This document shows, in pieces, positions 1-11,973 of a DNA stretch of 64,000 nt; the first letter of the stretch is position 1; the number at the start of each line of letters is the position of its first letter. The stretch is from Delphinus delphis (taxonomy: Eukaryota; Chordata; Mammalia; Artiodactyla; Delphinidae): positions 18,033,701 to 18,097,700 of the forward strand of contig NC_082684.1 of the NCBI RefSeq assembly GCF_949987515.2, given 5' to 3'. The notes below the pieces were generated by a model. That model worked only from the letters and a program-made list of their open reading frames with translations. It was not told the DNA's origin and ran no database searches. Position numbers and translations under genes: made by a program.

Positions 1-7
1 GAGAAAC

Positions 8-375
8 ATGCCGAGACACATATTAATCAAACTATCAAAAATTAAATACAAAGAACAAATATTAAAAGCAGCAAGGGAAAAGCAACAAATAACATACAAA
101 GGAATCCCCCCATAAGGTTAACAGCTGATCTTTCAGCAGAAACTCTGCAAGCCAGAATGGAGTGGCAGGACATATTTAAAGTGATGAAAGGGAAAAACCT
201 ACAACCAAGATTACTCTACACAGCAACAATCTCATTTAGACTCGACAGAGAAATTAAAACCTTTACAGACATGGAAAAGCTAAGAGAATTCAACATCACT
301 AAACCAGCTTTACAGCAAATGCTAAAGGAACTTCTCCAGGCAGGAAACACAAGAGAAGGAAAACACCTACAATAA
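8..375 (+). pseudogene. L1 ORF1 C-terminal remnant (RNA-binding chaperone)
   Basis: ORF1p is the trimeric RNA-binding protein that coats L1 RNA in the cytoplasmic particle. Only the C-terminal region is inside the window. Translation from 8 gives a lysine-rich stretch ending at a stop at 113-115. The later frame, from 157, reads MEWQDIFKVMKGKNLQPRLL and ends at 375. The two halves are joined by a frameshift at a run of six C residues (about 106-111), where the sister copy near 23538 has four. This single-frame break inactivates the protein. The family assignment comes from the EWQDIFKVMK and KPALQQMLKELL stretches seen in L1 ORF1 proteins. Confidence 0.85.
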
Positions 376-397
376 CAAACCCAAAACAATTAAGAAA

Positions 398-3300
398 ATG
401 GTAATAGGAACATACATATCGATAACTACCTTAAGTGTAAATGGATTAAATGCTCCAACCAAAAGACATAAACTGGCTGAATGGATACAAAAACAAGACC
501 CATATATTGCTGTCTACAAGAGACCCACTACAGACCTAGGGACACATACAGACAAAAAGTGAGGGAATGGAAAAAGACATTCCATGCAAATGGAAATCAA
601 AAGAAAACTGGAGAAGCAATTCTCAAATCAGACAAAATAGACTTTAAAATAAAGACTATTAGAAGAGATAAAGAAGGACACTACATAATGATCAAGGGAA
701 CAATCCAAGGGGAAGATATAACAATTGTAAATATCCCTGCACCCAAAATAGAAGTACCTCCATACATAAGGCAAATGTTAACAGCCATAAAAGGGGAAAT
801 CGACAGTAACAAAATCATAGTAGGGGACTTTAACACCCCACTTTCACAAATGAGCAGAGCATCCAAAATGAAAATAAATAAGGAAACACAAGCTTTAAAT
901 GATACAATAAACAAGATGGACTTAATTGATACTTATAGGACATTCCATCCAAAAACAACAGAATAAACTTTCTTCTCAAGTGCTCATAGAACATTTTCCA
1001 GGATAGATCATATCTTGGGTCACAAATCAAGCCTTGGGGAATTTAAGATAATTGAAATCATATCAAGTATCTTTTCTGACCACAATGCAATGAGACTAGA
1101 TATAAATTACAGAAAAAAAAATGTAAAAAATACAAACACATGGCAGCTAAACAACACGTTACTAAATAACCGAGAGATCACTGAAGAAATCAAAGAGAAA
1201 ACCAAAAAATACTTAGAAACAAATGACAATGAAAACATGATGACCCAAAACCTATGGGATGCAGCAAAAGCAGTTCTAAGAGGGAAGTTCATAGCAATAC
1301 AATTCTACCTCAAGAAACAAGAAAAATCTCAAATAAACAACCTAACCTTAGACTTAAAGCAATTAGAGAAAGAAAAAAAAAAAAAACACCAAAGTTAGCA
1401 GAAGGAAAGAAATTATAAAGATCAGATCAGAAATAAATGAAATAGAAATGAAAGAAACAATATCAAAGATCAATAAAATTAAAATCTGGTTCTTTGAGAA
1501 GATAAACAAAATTGATAAACCATTTGCCAGACCCACCAAGAAAGAAAGGGAGAAGGCTCAAATCAACAGAATTAGAAATGAAAAAGGAGAACTAACAACT
1601 GACATAGCAAAAACACAAAGGATCATGAGAGATTACTACAAGCAACTATATGCCAATATAATGGACGATCTGGAAGAAATGGACAAATTCTTAGAACTGC
1701 ACAACCTTCCATGACTGAACTAGGAAAAAATAGAAAATATAAACAGACCATCACAAGCACTGTAATTGAAACTGTGATTAAAAACCTTCCAACACTCAAA
1801 AGCTCAGGATCAGATGGCTTCACAGGAGAATTCTATTAACCATTTAGAGAAGAGATAACACTTATCCTTCTCAAACTCTTCCAAAATATAGCAGAGGGAG
1901 GAAAACTCCCAACTTCATTGTATGAGGCCACCATCACCCTGATACCAAAACCAGATAAAGACATCACAAAAAAAGAAAATACAGGCCTATATCTCTGATA
2001 AGCATAGATGCAAAAATCCTCCATAAAACACTAGCAAACAGAATCCAACAGCATATGAAAAGGATCATACACCATGATCAAGTGGGGTTTATCCCAAGAA
2101 TGCAAGTATTCTTCAATATACGCAAATCAATCAATATGATAAACCATATTAACAAACTGAAGGAGAAAAACCATATGATCATCTCAATAGATGCAGAAAA
2201 AGCTTTTGACAAAATTCAACACCCATTTATGATTAAAAACTCTCCATAAAGTAGGCATAGAGGGAACCTCCTCAACATAATAAAGGCCATATATGACAAA
2301 CGAATAGCCAACATCATTCTCAGTGGTGAAAAACTGAAATCATTTCCTCTAAGATCAGGAACACGACAAGGATGTCCACTCTTGCCACTACTATTCAACA
2401 TAGTTTAGGAAGTCTTAGCCACAGTTATCAGAGAAGAAAAAGGAATAAAAGGAATACAAATTGGACAAGAAGTAAAACTGTCACTGTTTGCAGATGACAT
2501 GATACTATACATAGAGAATCCTAAAGAAGCTACCAGAAAACTACTAGATCTAATTAATGAATTTGGTAAAGTAGCAGGATACAAAATTAATTCACAGTAA
2601 TCTCTTGCATTCCTATACACTAATGATTAAAATCTGAAAGAGAAATTAAGGAAACACTCGCATTTACCATTGCAACAAAAAGAATAAAATACCTAGGAAT
2701 AATCCTACCTAAGGAGACAAAAGACCTGCATGCAGAAAACTATAAGACACTGATGAAAGAAATTAAAGATGATACAAACAGATGGAGAGATATACCATTT
2801 TCTTGGATTGGAAGAATCAACATTGTCAAAGTGACTATACTACCCAAAGCATTCTACAGATTCAATGCAATCCCAATCCAACTGTCAATGGCATTTTCAC
2901 AGAACCAGAACAAAACATTTTAACAATTTGTACGGAAACACAAAAGACCCTGAATAGCCAAAGCAATCTTGAGAAAGAAAAACAGAACTGGAGGAATCAG
3001 GCTCCCTGACTTCTGACTATACTACAAAGCTACAATAATCAAGACAGTATGGTACTGGTACAAAAACAGAAATATAGATCAATGAAACAGGATAGAAAGC
3101 CCAGAGATAAACCCACTCACACATGGCCACCTTATCTTTAATAAAGGAGGCAAGAATATACAATGGAGAAAAGACAGCCTCTTCAATAAGTGGTGCTGGG
3201 AAAACTGGATAGTTACATGTAAAATAATGAAATTAGAACACTTCCTAACACCATACACAAAGATAAACTCAAAACGGATTAAATGCCTAAATGTAAGGGC

Positions 3301-4209
3301 AGACACTATAAAACTCTTACAGGAAAACATAGGCAGAACACTCTTTGACATAAATCACAGCAAGATTCTTTTTGACCCACCTCCTAGAGAAAGGGAAATA
3401 AAAACAAAAATAAACAAATGGGACCTAATGAAGCTTAAAAGCTTTTGCACAGCAAAGGAAATCATAAACAAGACAAAAAGACAACTCTCAGAATGGGAGA
3501 AAATTTTTGCAAATGAAGTAACTGACAAAGGGTTAATCTTCAAAATATACAAGTAGCTCATGCAGCTTAATATCAAAAAAAAACAAACAACCTAATCCAA
3601 AATGGGCAGAAGACCTAAATAGACATTCCTCCAAAGAAGATATACAGATTGCCAACAAACGCATGAAAGGATGCTCAACATCACTAATCATTAAAGAAAT
3701 GCAAATCAAAACGAACATGAGGTATCGCCTTGCATCGGTCAGAAAGGCCATCATCAAAAAATCTACAAACAAGGTGTGGAGAGGGTGTGGAGAAAAGGGA
3801 ACCCTCTTGCACTGTTGGTGGGAATGTAAATTGATACAACCACTGTTGAGAACAGTATGGAGTTTCCTTAAAAAAACTAAAAATAGAACTACCATATGAC
3901 CCAACAATCCCACTACTGGGCATATACCCTGAGAAAACCATAATTCAAAAAGACTCATGTACCAGAATGTTCATTGCTGCTCAATTAACAATAGACAGAA
4001 CATGGAAGCAACCTAAGTGTCCATCAACAGATGAATGGGTAAAGAAGATGTGGCACATATATACAATGGAATATTACTCAGCCATAAAAAGAAATGAAAT
4101 TGAGTTATTTGTAGTGAGGTGGATGGACCTAGAGTCTGTCATACAGAGTGAAGTAAGTCAGAAAGAGAAAAACAAATACCATATGCTAACACATATATAT
4201 GGAATCTAA
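398..4209 (+). pseudogene. L1 ORF2 remnant (endonuclease / reverse transcriptase)
   Basis: ORF2p nicks target DNA and reverse-transcribes L1 RNA. The start ATG at 398 is followed by the usual ITTLSVNGLNAP-like N-terminus. A one-base loss near 508 shifts the frame. The endonuclease is then legible as QETH (about 520) and GDFNTPL (about 822), with a stop at 964-966, then SDHNAM (about 1076). In the RT domain, [14 protein letters not shown] (about 2188-2228) carries motif A and FADD (2487-2498) is intact at nucleotide level. The C-terminus MWHIYTMEYYSAIKRNE is readable to the stop at 4207-4209. Further stops occur near 1838, 2404 and 2598. Length is normal for L1 ORF2, about 1270 codons. Confidence 0.92.
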
Positions 4210-4483
4210 AAAAAAAAAAGAAAGAAAAGAAATGATTCTGAAGAACCTAGGGGCAGGACAGGAATGAAGATACAGACGTAAAGAATGGCATTAACACGGG
4301 GAGAGGGACGGGTAACCTGAGACGAAGTGAGAGAGTAACATGGACATATATAAACTACCAAATGTAAAATAGATAGCTAGTAGAAAGAAGCTGCATAGCA
4401 CAGGGAGATCAGCTTGGTGCTTTGTGACCACCTAGAGGGGTGGGATAAGGAGGGTGGGAGGGAGACACAAGAGGGAGGGGATG

Positions 4484-4698
4484 GGGCTTCTCTGGTGGCA
4501 CAGTTGTTGAGAGTCCTCCTGCCAATGCAGGGGACACGGGTTCGTGCCCGGTCCGGGAAGATCCCACATGCTGCGGAGCGGCTGGACCCGTGAGCCATGG
4601 CCGCTGAGCCTGTGTGTCCGGAGCCTGTGCTCCGCAACGGGAGAGGCCACAACAGTGAGAGGCCTGCATACCACAAAAAAAAAAAAAAAAAAAAAAAA
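4484..4698 (+). mobile_element. CHR-type tRNA-derived SINE in L1 3'UTR
   Basis: The SINE begins gggcttctctggtggcac and contains the internal Pol III B-box-like gggttcgtgcc. It ends in about 24 A residues (4675-4698). It interrupts the 3'UTR of the L1 at 1-4825, since L1 3'UTR text is continuous across it. A likely target-site duplication is gaggggat-like sequence on both sides (about 4475-4482 and 4707-4714), but the flanks are G-rich, so the exact edges are uncertain. This insertion is younger than its host L1. Confidence 0.92.
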
Positions 4699-4825
4699 TG
4701 GGGGGGGAGGGGATATGGGGATATACATATGTATATAGCTGATTCACTTTGTTATACAGCAGAAACTAACACAACATTTTAAAGTAATTACACTCTAATA
4801 GAGATGTTCAAAAAAATTTATGACT

Positions 4826-5865
4826 GTGAATCCACTAATTTTGGATTACTGTTAAATTTGATAGAGCAAGTTTTCTCCCTTGTACTCATTATAATGGTTG
4901 TGCTATAAAACTTCTTAACACACACACAGGAGAACAGATTCTAGGTGGGGATATGCTGCATGGGATGAATTTCTGAAGAAGTTTGTTTAATCTGCCTAAT
5001 GGTTAGCATGTATTACACTCTCCTTCCTCTGATTTGAAAATCAGAGTTTCACTGAGTATTTAGAGCCGGTTCTGCACATTTATTGTAAATAGACTTCAAT
5101 AATGTTTAAGGGGTACTGTGCTATCATCAGGAAGATCAGTGACTAATGAAGTCTTCCATGCATTCTAAACCTCGTTGCTAATATTACTTCTCATTCACAA
5201 TTTATTTTTGAGATTATAGAAAGACAGCCTCTTTCACATGGAGACAGATACCCTCCTTCCACAGAAATGCCAATATCCTTTATTCCATTTGTTACACAAT
5301 AGAGCCTCTGATCTGCTGTGTTCAAATAACATCATGGCATGGTTCCATTTTTCATATTAGAAAGTAATCAACATAGAATCAATAGGAAGCCATGTTCACT
5401 CAATAATTAATTAAATTTCCTAGAGAAAATGGATGTGCAATAATTTAGTAAGCTGTGCTACAAATGATGCTTTTTTTATTTCTTATTTTGGCCAATGTTG
5501 CCATCACCCATCTCAAAAGGATCAGAATAAAATATGGGAAATCACTGGCAAAGTACCACAGGAGACCCTCAATGTGACCATTGGAGAAATAAAGACAGAT
5601 GTTCATTGTACTCAGGCCTCTAGAACATATCCTAAGATGCTTTAACAAGCACTGTAAAGTAGTCTTCACTAGGGGATACATCATAAAAAATCTGGGGGAG
5701 AACAAGAAAAGGGTAATGTCCATAAGACCCATCCCTGTGACAGTGTATCTGGGTTCAGGCTAATGATACCTGGAAAGCAAGTGTCTATCTAGAGTCATAG
5801 GTTCTTTAAACTATGAAATATCAATGATAAAAATCATCAAATCTAAAGATTTAAAATTTTACATT
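4826..5865. other. Unassigned non-coding stretch
   Basis: About 1 kb of AT-rich sequence with no repeat family I can name and no ORF with protein-like character. The longest frames (5433-5645 plus, 5445-5732 minus) overlap on opposite strands and show no recognisable motif. Confidence 0.4.
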
Positions 5866-6000
5866 TTCTATGCCTCAGTTTCCTCATTTGTAAAATAGCA
5901 ATAATAGTATTTCTATCATAAGGTTACTATGAACATTAAATTAACCAATACATAGAGCGATGTGTAGCACTGAGTGAAGTGTTCAAATGTTTATTTTTAT
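5866..6000 (+). repeat. MIR fragment, sense
   Basis: The core reads tgcctcagtttcctcatttg followed by taaaatagcaataatagta and a diverged acattaaattaaccaatac stretch, which is the 3' half of the MIR core. It is an old, diverged copy. Confidence 0.8.
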
Positions 6001-6024
6001 CATGAAATATGAAAAATAAATAAA

Positions 6025-6115
6025 TTCCCTGAGGATCGATGGGAACTCTCTATACTTTCTGCTCAATTTTGTTGTGAACCTGAAACAATCCTGAAAAATA
6101 AAATCTATTTTTAAA
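6025..6115 (+). repeat. Old L1 (L1M-type) 3' end fragment
   Basis: The text tttctgctcaattttgttgt then gaacctgaaacaatcctgaa and an AATAAAATCTA end matches the 3' terminus of older mammalian L1M families, followed by an A-rich tail. It is short and 5'-truncated. Subfamily is not resolved. Confidence 0.6.
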
Positions 6116-6910
6116 AATCTGGGGTATATTCTCTACTTCCTATAAGTTAGAAACTCCTTTTCCTTCACCTTCCTGTTTCCAGATGGAGGAAATTCCATTA
6201 GGAAAATACTCCCAGCCTCTCTCTGCTGCCTTCGTCTCCTGAGGGAAAATTACTTGTCTGATGAATGTATTTGTGAGAAGGAGCTGATGATGCTAAAATT
6301 AACCACTTTGACTCTCCTATTTTCATGTATCCATCTTTACAGGAAGGATCCATTCTGGTCTTGGTCTCTACATGGACCGGACCCTATAGGCCTACTAGGC
6401 CTACTAGTTATCCAGCCTTGCCTTAGACCGGCTGGATAAATCTAATTCTGAGGTTAGGTATTAGCAAGCCCATCAGGGCTAGAAATCTAAAGCCAGCTTC
6501 TCCAATTCAGCTTTTTAGGTAGGAAAGCTGATATATTGATTACCAATTGTCTGACGCTTGTGTCTACCTTTAAATTCATTTTGAATTTGCATTGGGAAGT
6601 GGGGTGCTATTGATTGACCCTCTAAAGGCCCAGCACACTTCTTGGAGATTCTCGGTGCATATCTGTTTACACTACAAGCTGGGGTAACATTGCTTACCTT
6701 CAAATTGCCCAATGTATTTAACCAAGAAAACCCAGGTGTTCATGTATATGCATGTGTGAGTATGACTGTATCTTTGTGTGCTTTTGTGTGTGCCTATGTA
6801 TCTATGTCTAATACTAACTCTTATAGAGCAAGTCTTATCAGAATACATTTTAGATCATGCTGATGATAGAAAAAAAATTGTTGACATCCCCAAACAGTTC
6901 TGAAGATGTT
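6116..6910. other. Unassigned stretch with TG-rich patch
   Basis: No recognisable element. A degenerate TG-rich patch lies at about 6740-6800. The short palindromic-looking text ctataggcctactaggcctactag occupies about 6384-6408. No supported ORF. Confidence 0.35.
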
Positions 6911-7070
6911 ACCTCAGATAATCTGAACCTCAGCTTTTATTGTTTTTTGTTCTTGTTGTGTTTAAAATGGGGATGATCACACCAACATTAGTGCCTTTTG
7001 GTGAGAAGTAAATGAGATAGTGTGTGGAAAATCTTCAGCACATAATAGTATCTTCAGTGTAGGTTGATTT
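6911..7070 (+). repeat. MIR fragment, sense, diverged
   Basis: Diverged MIR 3' half: acctcagcttttattg, then a short insertion, then taaaatggggatgatcacac, a taaatgagatagtgtgtgg segment and agcacataatagtatcttc. Confidence 0.65.
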
Positions 7071-7276
7071 CCATTTTGCATCAATCTCCTTCCAGAATAG
7101 ACTACCTCAAACAAGTAGCCTCCATTCACTAAAAAAGTGGTTCTCCTGAGTTATATGTCCTATGGAACAGGGGGCTCTCACTGTTACAGTGAACCTGGTT
7201 TACCTCCTACCTCAGGTGTCATTCTAAATGCCAGCTTCCTCAAGGAGGTCTTTATTAATAAAAATTATATCTCAGG

Positions 7277-7460
7277 AGCTTCCCTGGTGGTTGAGAGTCC
7301 GCCTGCCGATGCAGGGGACATGGGTTCGTGCCCCGGTCTGGGAAGATCTCACATGCCGCGGAGCGGCTGGGCCCGTGAGCCATGGCCGCTGAGCCTGCGC
7401 GTCCGGAGCCTGTGCTCCACAACGGGAGAGGCCACAGCAGTGAGAGGCCTCCGTATCGCA

Positions 7461-7468
<8 letters not shown>
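7277..7468 (+). mobile_element. CHR-type SINE with 5' deletion
   Basis: Starts gcttccctggtggttgagag, so the cgcagtgg usually present after ggtgg is missing. The rest is close to other copies in the window, including tgccgcggagcggctgggcc. The A-tail (7460-7468) runs straight into a TA dinucleotide array. About 190 bp. Confidence 0.92.

Positions 7469-7502
<34 letters not shown>
7469..7502. repeat. (AT)n microsatellite at SINE tail
   Basis: About 17 AT units directly abut the SINE A-tail. Growth of a microsatellite from a retroposon tail is a well-known outcome. Confidence 0.95.
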
Positions 7503-7505
<3 letters not shown>

Positions 7506-8755
7506 CCCCATCATACTTTCTCCTGACCTCTTGTGCTTCACCACATTGATTAAAAATTCTAATGTCATATATACCCTTATAATTATTTGCTTAAAATTTA
7601 TTCCCAACAAGCATGCCAAAGTCACAAGAAAACGATCTCAATCAATATGATTCAATACTGTATATCAAGGGCCTAGCACAGAATATGCACCAAATATTTG
7701 TTAAATGGATAAGTTAAAATAAAATAGAAATGTTAATACAATCCAAGTGTCAGATAAGGGTAAGAGCAAGCAAGAATTCTTAGTGAACTTTTCACCTAAA
7801 GTATCAAGGTGTGATAAAGGGTTATGATTTTGTGTTTTAAGGAACGTCATAGCCACAGCTGGACAATATCTCACTCGGCAGTCTTCATTCTTTTAAAACC
7901 AATAAACATGCTCCAAAAGTGAATTAGAAAAGTTGCAGCTGAAATGGATGCCATCAAGCTGCCATTAGAGACATAAGGCCATGTATGTCCATCCACACAC
8001 CCTGTCACGCCTTGGGGTTAGGAGGGTTGCTGTATCTGCTACTCAAAGAGAACAGTCAATGTTTATTTCTAGCTTGGATCTCCCAAACATTATTTCATAT
8101 CCCAGAGAGAATAACTTTGGCCCCATGAATTTCCCCAGGAGCATCTTTGGTAAAACACGTCTGTAGCCTTCAAAAGAAGGCCATTCCTTGCAATATGTAT
8201 CATTTGCCCATGTCAGAGAACAATCTCTCTAATGGCATGATTCATATATAGACAGTCCTCCTTTTGCTCTTCCAAATGCCTCTATAAAGAAGCATCAGTG
8301 AAATTTAAAAGGTACTTACTTAAAACACAGATTGTTTGCAAATTGTATTAGCTAAAATTCAGCCAAGCCAAACTCTAATAAACTAAGGCCATAAAAGTAA
8401 TTTAGTGCTTTATTATGTCTTAAGGCTTGTAGGGCCCTTTATTAGAAAGCCACACCAAATAGCCAGTCTTTCTGCCTTTCTCTTTACTAACCAGTAATAA
8501 GGAATGCTTAGGAAAGACATTCATCAAATACTCTGCTGTGGATGCTTGGAAGGGGCACAGGAACTCTTCTTTGATTTATTGAAGTTGAATCTGCTTTAGT
8601 GCATCAAGAGACAATTAGCATTACAGATAGCTCACTCTTTACTCTCAGGGCATAAAATCGGAGGAACTGGATACAAACTTTACCTCCTTGAACAGCTAAG
8701 AAAAGGACTGGTTCCTGCCAGATTCTTATCAAGATGATACACATACTTAAACACA
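7503..8755. other. Mostly unassigned; L2/MIR-like tail near 7660-7715
   Basis: Within this stretch gggcctagcacagaatatgc followed by accaaatatttgttaaatgg (about 7669-7708) resembles the 3' terminus shared by L2 and MIR elements. The rest shows no element or gene I can support. Confidence 0.4.
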
Positions 8756-8769
8756 AATATTACAGGAGT

Positions 8770-9270
8770 CAAGTCAGCCGGATTTAGTGGAAAGAGTATA
8801 GACTTTGGATCCAGGCAGAGCTGGATTTAAATCTTGGTAGCTTTTCACTCACCGTTGCCTTAGGAAATTTGTTCATAGTACTCTGAGGCTCAGTTTTCCA
8901 TCTATAAGTTGGGTAAATACTTTTGAATTTAGTGGTTGTTTCTCAGTTATAGATAATGTGTAAAACGCATAACACAGGGCTTCCCTGGTGGCGCAGTGGT
9001 TGAGAGTCCGCTTGCCGATGCAAGGGACACGGGTTCATGCCCCGGTCCAGGAAGATCCCACATGCCGTGGAGCGGCTAGGCCCGGGAGCCATGGCCGCTG
9101 AGCCTGCGCGTCTGGAGCCTGTGCTCCGCAACAGGAGAGGCCACAACAGTGAGAGGCCACGTACCGCAAAAAAAAAACAAAAAACAAAAAACGTGTAACA
9201 CAGTGCCTAGATCACAGGGTATACTCGATACACTTTATTTGTTGTCAATATTATTATCATTATATGATGT
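8770..9270 (+). repeat. MIR, sense, split by a SINE
   Basis: The left part (8770-8977) reads gactttggatccaggcagag, ctggatttaaatcttgg and ctctgaggctcagttttcc. The right part (9188-9270) continues with aacacagtgcctagatcaca and ends in a ttattatcattat stretch. Together they give one nearly complete, diverged MIR with a CHR SINE inserted in its 3' third. Confidence 0.88.
8978..9187 (+). mobile_element. CHR-type SINE nested in MIR
   Basis: Full-length SINE from ggcttccctggtggcgcag to an A-rich tail with interspersed C. It is flanked by a 16-bp direct repeat, aaaacgcataacacag (8962-8977) and aaaacgtgtaacacag (9188-9203), with two mismatches. The duplication fixes both edges and shows retroposition into the MIR. 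Confidence 0.95.
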
Positions 9271-9541
9271 AATGTGGGCAAGGACAGGTAATGTACATGA
9301 GTGAATTGAGTGAAGTTGGTTTCCTAAAAATGAGATTGATGGAGACCATCATAAAAGGAAAGAGCTGGATAGTGATAGCAACACTGTCCCAGATCCTTTC
9401 TGATGACTCTTTCTTCAGCCCTTCCAACTATCTTTTCTGTATTTTTAGTTTCTCACACAATTCTGGTTCACACCTTCTTCTCATTTTTTAAGCACCCTCA
9501 TGTGCCCCATCCTAAGTCTAAATAAAATGATGAAGAATAAC
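9271..9541. other. Unassigned non-coding stretch
   Basis: No nameable element and no supported ORF. Confidence 0.35.
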
Positions 9542-9550
9542 CAAACAACT

Positions 9551-9758
9551 TTTTTTTTTTTTTTTTGTGGTACGCGGGCCTTTCACTGTTGTGGTCTCTC
9601 CTGTTGCGGAGCACAGGCTCCGGACACACAGGCTCAGCAGCCATGGATCACGGGCTCAGCCACTCCGTGGCATGTGGGATCTTCCCGGACCGGGGCACGA
9701 ACCCACGTCCCCTGCATCGGCAGGCGGACTCTCAACCACTGCGCCACCAGGGAAGCCC
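9551..9758 (-). mobile_element. CHR-type SINE, antisense
   Basis: Reverse-complement SINE: T-tract at 9551-9566, then gtggtacgcgggcctttcac, and an end at ccaccagggaagccc. A 9-bp target-site duplication caaacaact lies at 9542-9550 and 9759-9767, perfectly conserved. Confidence 0.95.
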
Positions 9759-9767
9759 CAAACAACT

Positions 9768-10810
9768 CTTCTTGATCCCATAGCACCTTCTAATCTCACT
9801 CCTGCTCTCCTGACTCTCTCATGCAAACTCCTTGAGGACAGACGTGACTTTATTCCACATAATCATGTTCTCATTTTCAACCGTGAAGTTGGTTTCTGCC
9901 CCCGTAACCCAAGGAAATTGCTATCACTAGAGTGAGCAGTAGCTTCCAAGCTGTCAAATCCAACAGCTATTTTGCAGTCCTTAGTGTTCATGAATCCATT
10001 CTCTGCTTCGTTTGTCAGTACCTTCAATTCTTTTAAATACACAGCTTACCTCTCACCTCCATCCCACAGCTGTCTATATTTGTAGATGCTTCCTCCCCTG
10101 CCCACCCAGCCAACATTGTGGTTCCTTACATTTCTGGCTTTAGCCCATTGTTCTGATTCTGCAGACTCTTTCAAGTCACCCAGAACTCTGATGGTTTCTG
10201 AAACAAAATTGCACTGATGATTCCTAAATCTCTCTCTCTAGTCAGACCATGAGCTTTGGCTTCAAACTTTTTAATGTGAATACCTGCTAGACTTCAGTGA
10301 TCTTCATCTAACCTCTTGAATTCAACATGTCCCACACTACATTTATTAATTTCCTCCTGAAATTATACTTTCTTCTATAATCTGCTTCTGATTTAGACCC
10401 ATGAACCTATGAGTTGTCCAAGCTATGGTGTAGGGAGTCTTTGCTACTCTCTCTCCATGACTCACCACTCCCAACATCAGTTGACGAGACCCTTATTTCA
10501 TCTCCTAAGTTTTTCTCAACGGTGTTACCTCCTCCGTGTCTTTACTACCTTTCTTCTCTAGGCAAATACCTGTGTGTCCTAATTGGTTGTTCCTGTCAAA
10601 TCTTCTTTTATATCACAGACAGGATCATCTATTTCAGTGTAATCCTGATTATGTCATTCACTTCTTAAAGCCCTTCTTTGACCATCCATTATTTAGTAAA
10701 TCAGCCCAACATGACTCCTCAGCATGATAGTCACTGGCTCCATGTCTCTGCCCTGCCAACCTGCCCAGGCTCATCTCACAAATTTTGGACTTTGCAGGCA
10801 TTATTTTGAC
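9768..10810 (+). repeat. L2 LINE remnant(s), sense
   Basis: Several stretches match the L2 3' region: gcaaactccttgaggacaga (9822-9841), gaattcaacatgtcccacac (about 10318), and gattatgtcattcacttctt followed by aaagcccttctttgaccatc (10647-10686). L2 is an ancient inactive CR1-type LINE. The pieces are diverged and probably come from more than one copy. ORFs at 10414-10727 are by-products of the pyrimidine-rich sense strand. Confidence 0.6.
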
Positions 10811-10859
10811 ACCATTGAACTGCATGCATTATGAAATCTAAATATGTGCAGAATGCCTG

Positions 10860-11205
10860 AATCAGAAATTCCACTTCTAGTAAATATTCTGCACAGAAAT
10901 GCATTGACCAAACGAATGCTCATAACAATACACATTCACAACGTTCCCAAACTGCAATCTACTCAACCACATATGGCAGGATGAATACAAACATTGGGGC
11001 ATATCCATTCAATGGAATACTATAAGGTAATGTGAATGAATGAAATGCAAGTGCACACAATATTATGGAGGGATTCAACAGGCATAATAATGAGCAAAAG
11101 GAGTCAGAAACAAAAGAGTACATCTTAGACAATTCCAATCATATACATTGTAAACATCAGCAAAATTAAAGTAAAATGTTAGTAATAGAATAGTGATGTT
11201 CCTAG
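10860..11205 (+). repeat. Old L1 (L1M-type) ORF2-end / 3'UTR fragment
   Basis: Diverged L1 text: cagaaattccacttctagta, cattcaatggaatactataa, and gagtcagaaacaaaagagta, the last being the KSDKKE-type C-terminal ORF2 zone. Sense orientation, 5' and 3' truncated. Confidence 0.7.
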
Positions 11206-11214
11206 GGGAGAAAA

Positions 11215-11534
11215 AATAAACACACATCTAAACCTCCAGAGGCTTCTCCCCTGCTCCAGAGTAGAAACTACAGCCCTTTACAATGGCCTATAAATTTTAC
11301 ACGATCTGCCCTCTCACTTCTATTTCTCTGACATATATCCTACTAGTCCTTTCCTTACTGACCGCTCCAGCAACATTGATTTCTTTTTTTCCCTGTTTTT
11401 AAAAACTCCTCTCTCAAAATGCTCATTCTTCAAATATCTACATTTTTCATTTCTTAATCTTATTCAAATTTTTACCACAATATTATTTTCCCCATGAAAC
11501 TTTCTTTCGCTCATTTTGAAATGACTGTTTCCAT
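11215..11534 (+). repeat. L2 LINE remnant, sense
   Basis: The text cctttacaatggcctataaa, tttacacgatctgccctctc and cattttgaaatgactgtttc follows the L2 3' region in the expected order. It may belong with the L2 at 9768-10810, with the L1M piece at 10860-11205 inserted between. Confidence 0.6.
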
Positions 11535-11973
11535 GTGCCCCTCAATATTTTTTTCCAGCTTTGTTGTGATATAATTGATTTTCATCATTGTGTAATTTAA
11601 GGTGTACGACATGTTGATTTGATATAGATTTCAAAATGATTACTACTGTAGCATTGGCTAACACCTTCACCATGTCACATAATTACCCTTTCATTTCTAT
11701 GGTGAGAACATTAAAATCTACTCTTTTAGTAACTTTCAAGTATATAACACAGTATTATTAACTGTAATCACCATGCTGTGTATCAGATCCCCAGAACTTA
11801 TTCACCTTAAAACTGGAAGTTTATACCTTTTGAACAACATCTTCCCATTTCCCAACCCCCCAGCCCCTGGTGAAACCCTTTCTACTCTCTATTTCCATGA
11901 GTTCAGCTTTCTTAGACACCACATATAAAAAATGCTATACACTATTTGTCTTTGTCAGTCTGCCTTATTTTAT

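Larger units (their letters stand above)
1..4825 (+). mobile_element. L1 retrotransposon, sense, truncated by window edge
   Basis: A LINE-1 copy running from the C-terminal part of ORF1 through ORF2 to the 3' terminus. The order is the end of ORF1 (stop at 373-375), a short spacer, ORF2 (398-4209), then a 3'UTR ending in the usual cetartiodactyl L1 terminus with an AATAGAG-type variant of AATAAAG near 4797 and a short A-rich tail. It aligns by eye along its length with the second L1 at 20487-28325. Both reading frames carry stops and frameshifts, so this is a dead copy. The 5' half lies outside the window, so its target-site duplication cannot be tested. A CHR SINE sits in its 3'UTR. Class is certain; the subfamily is not resolved. 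Confidence 0.95.

Noticed and set aside
4377..4782. Overlapping 60-112 codon ORFs on both strands
   Set aside because: All fall inside the CHR SINE and recur with nearly the same protein at 7255, 8943, 9565, 21596 and 62827. They are translations of a SINE, not a gene family.
5684..6125. Possible target-site duplication aaaaatctgggg around 5685 and 6113
   Set aside because: The interval contains a MIR and an L1M end that are not parts of one element, and the repeat is A-rich. Probably chance.
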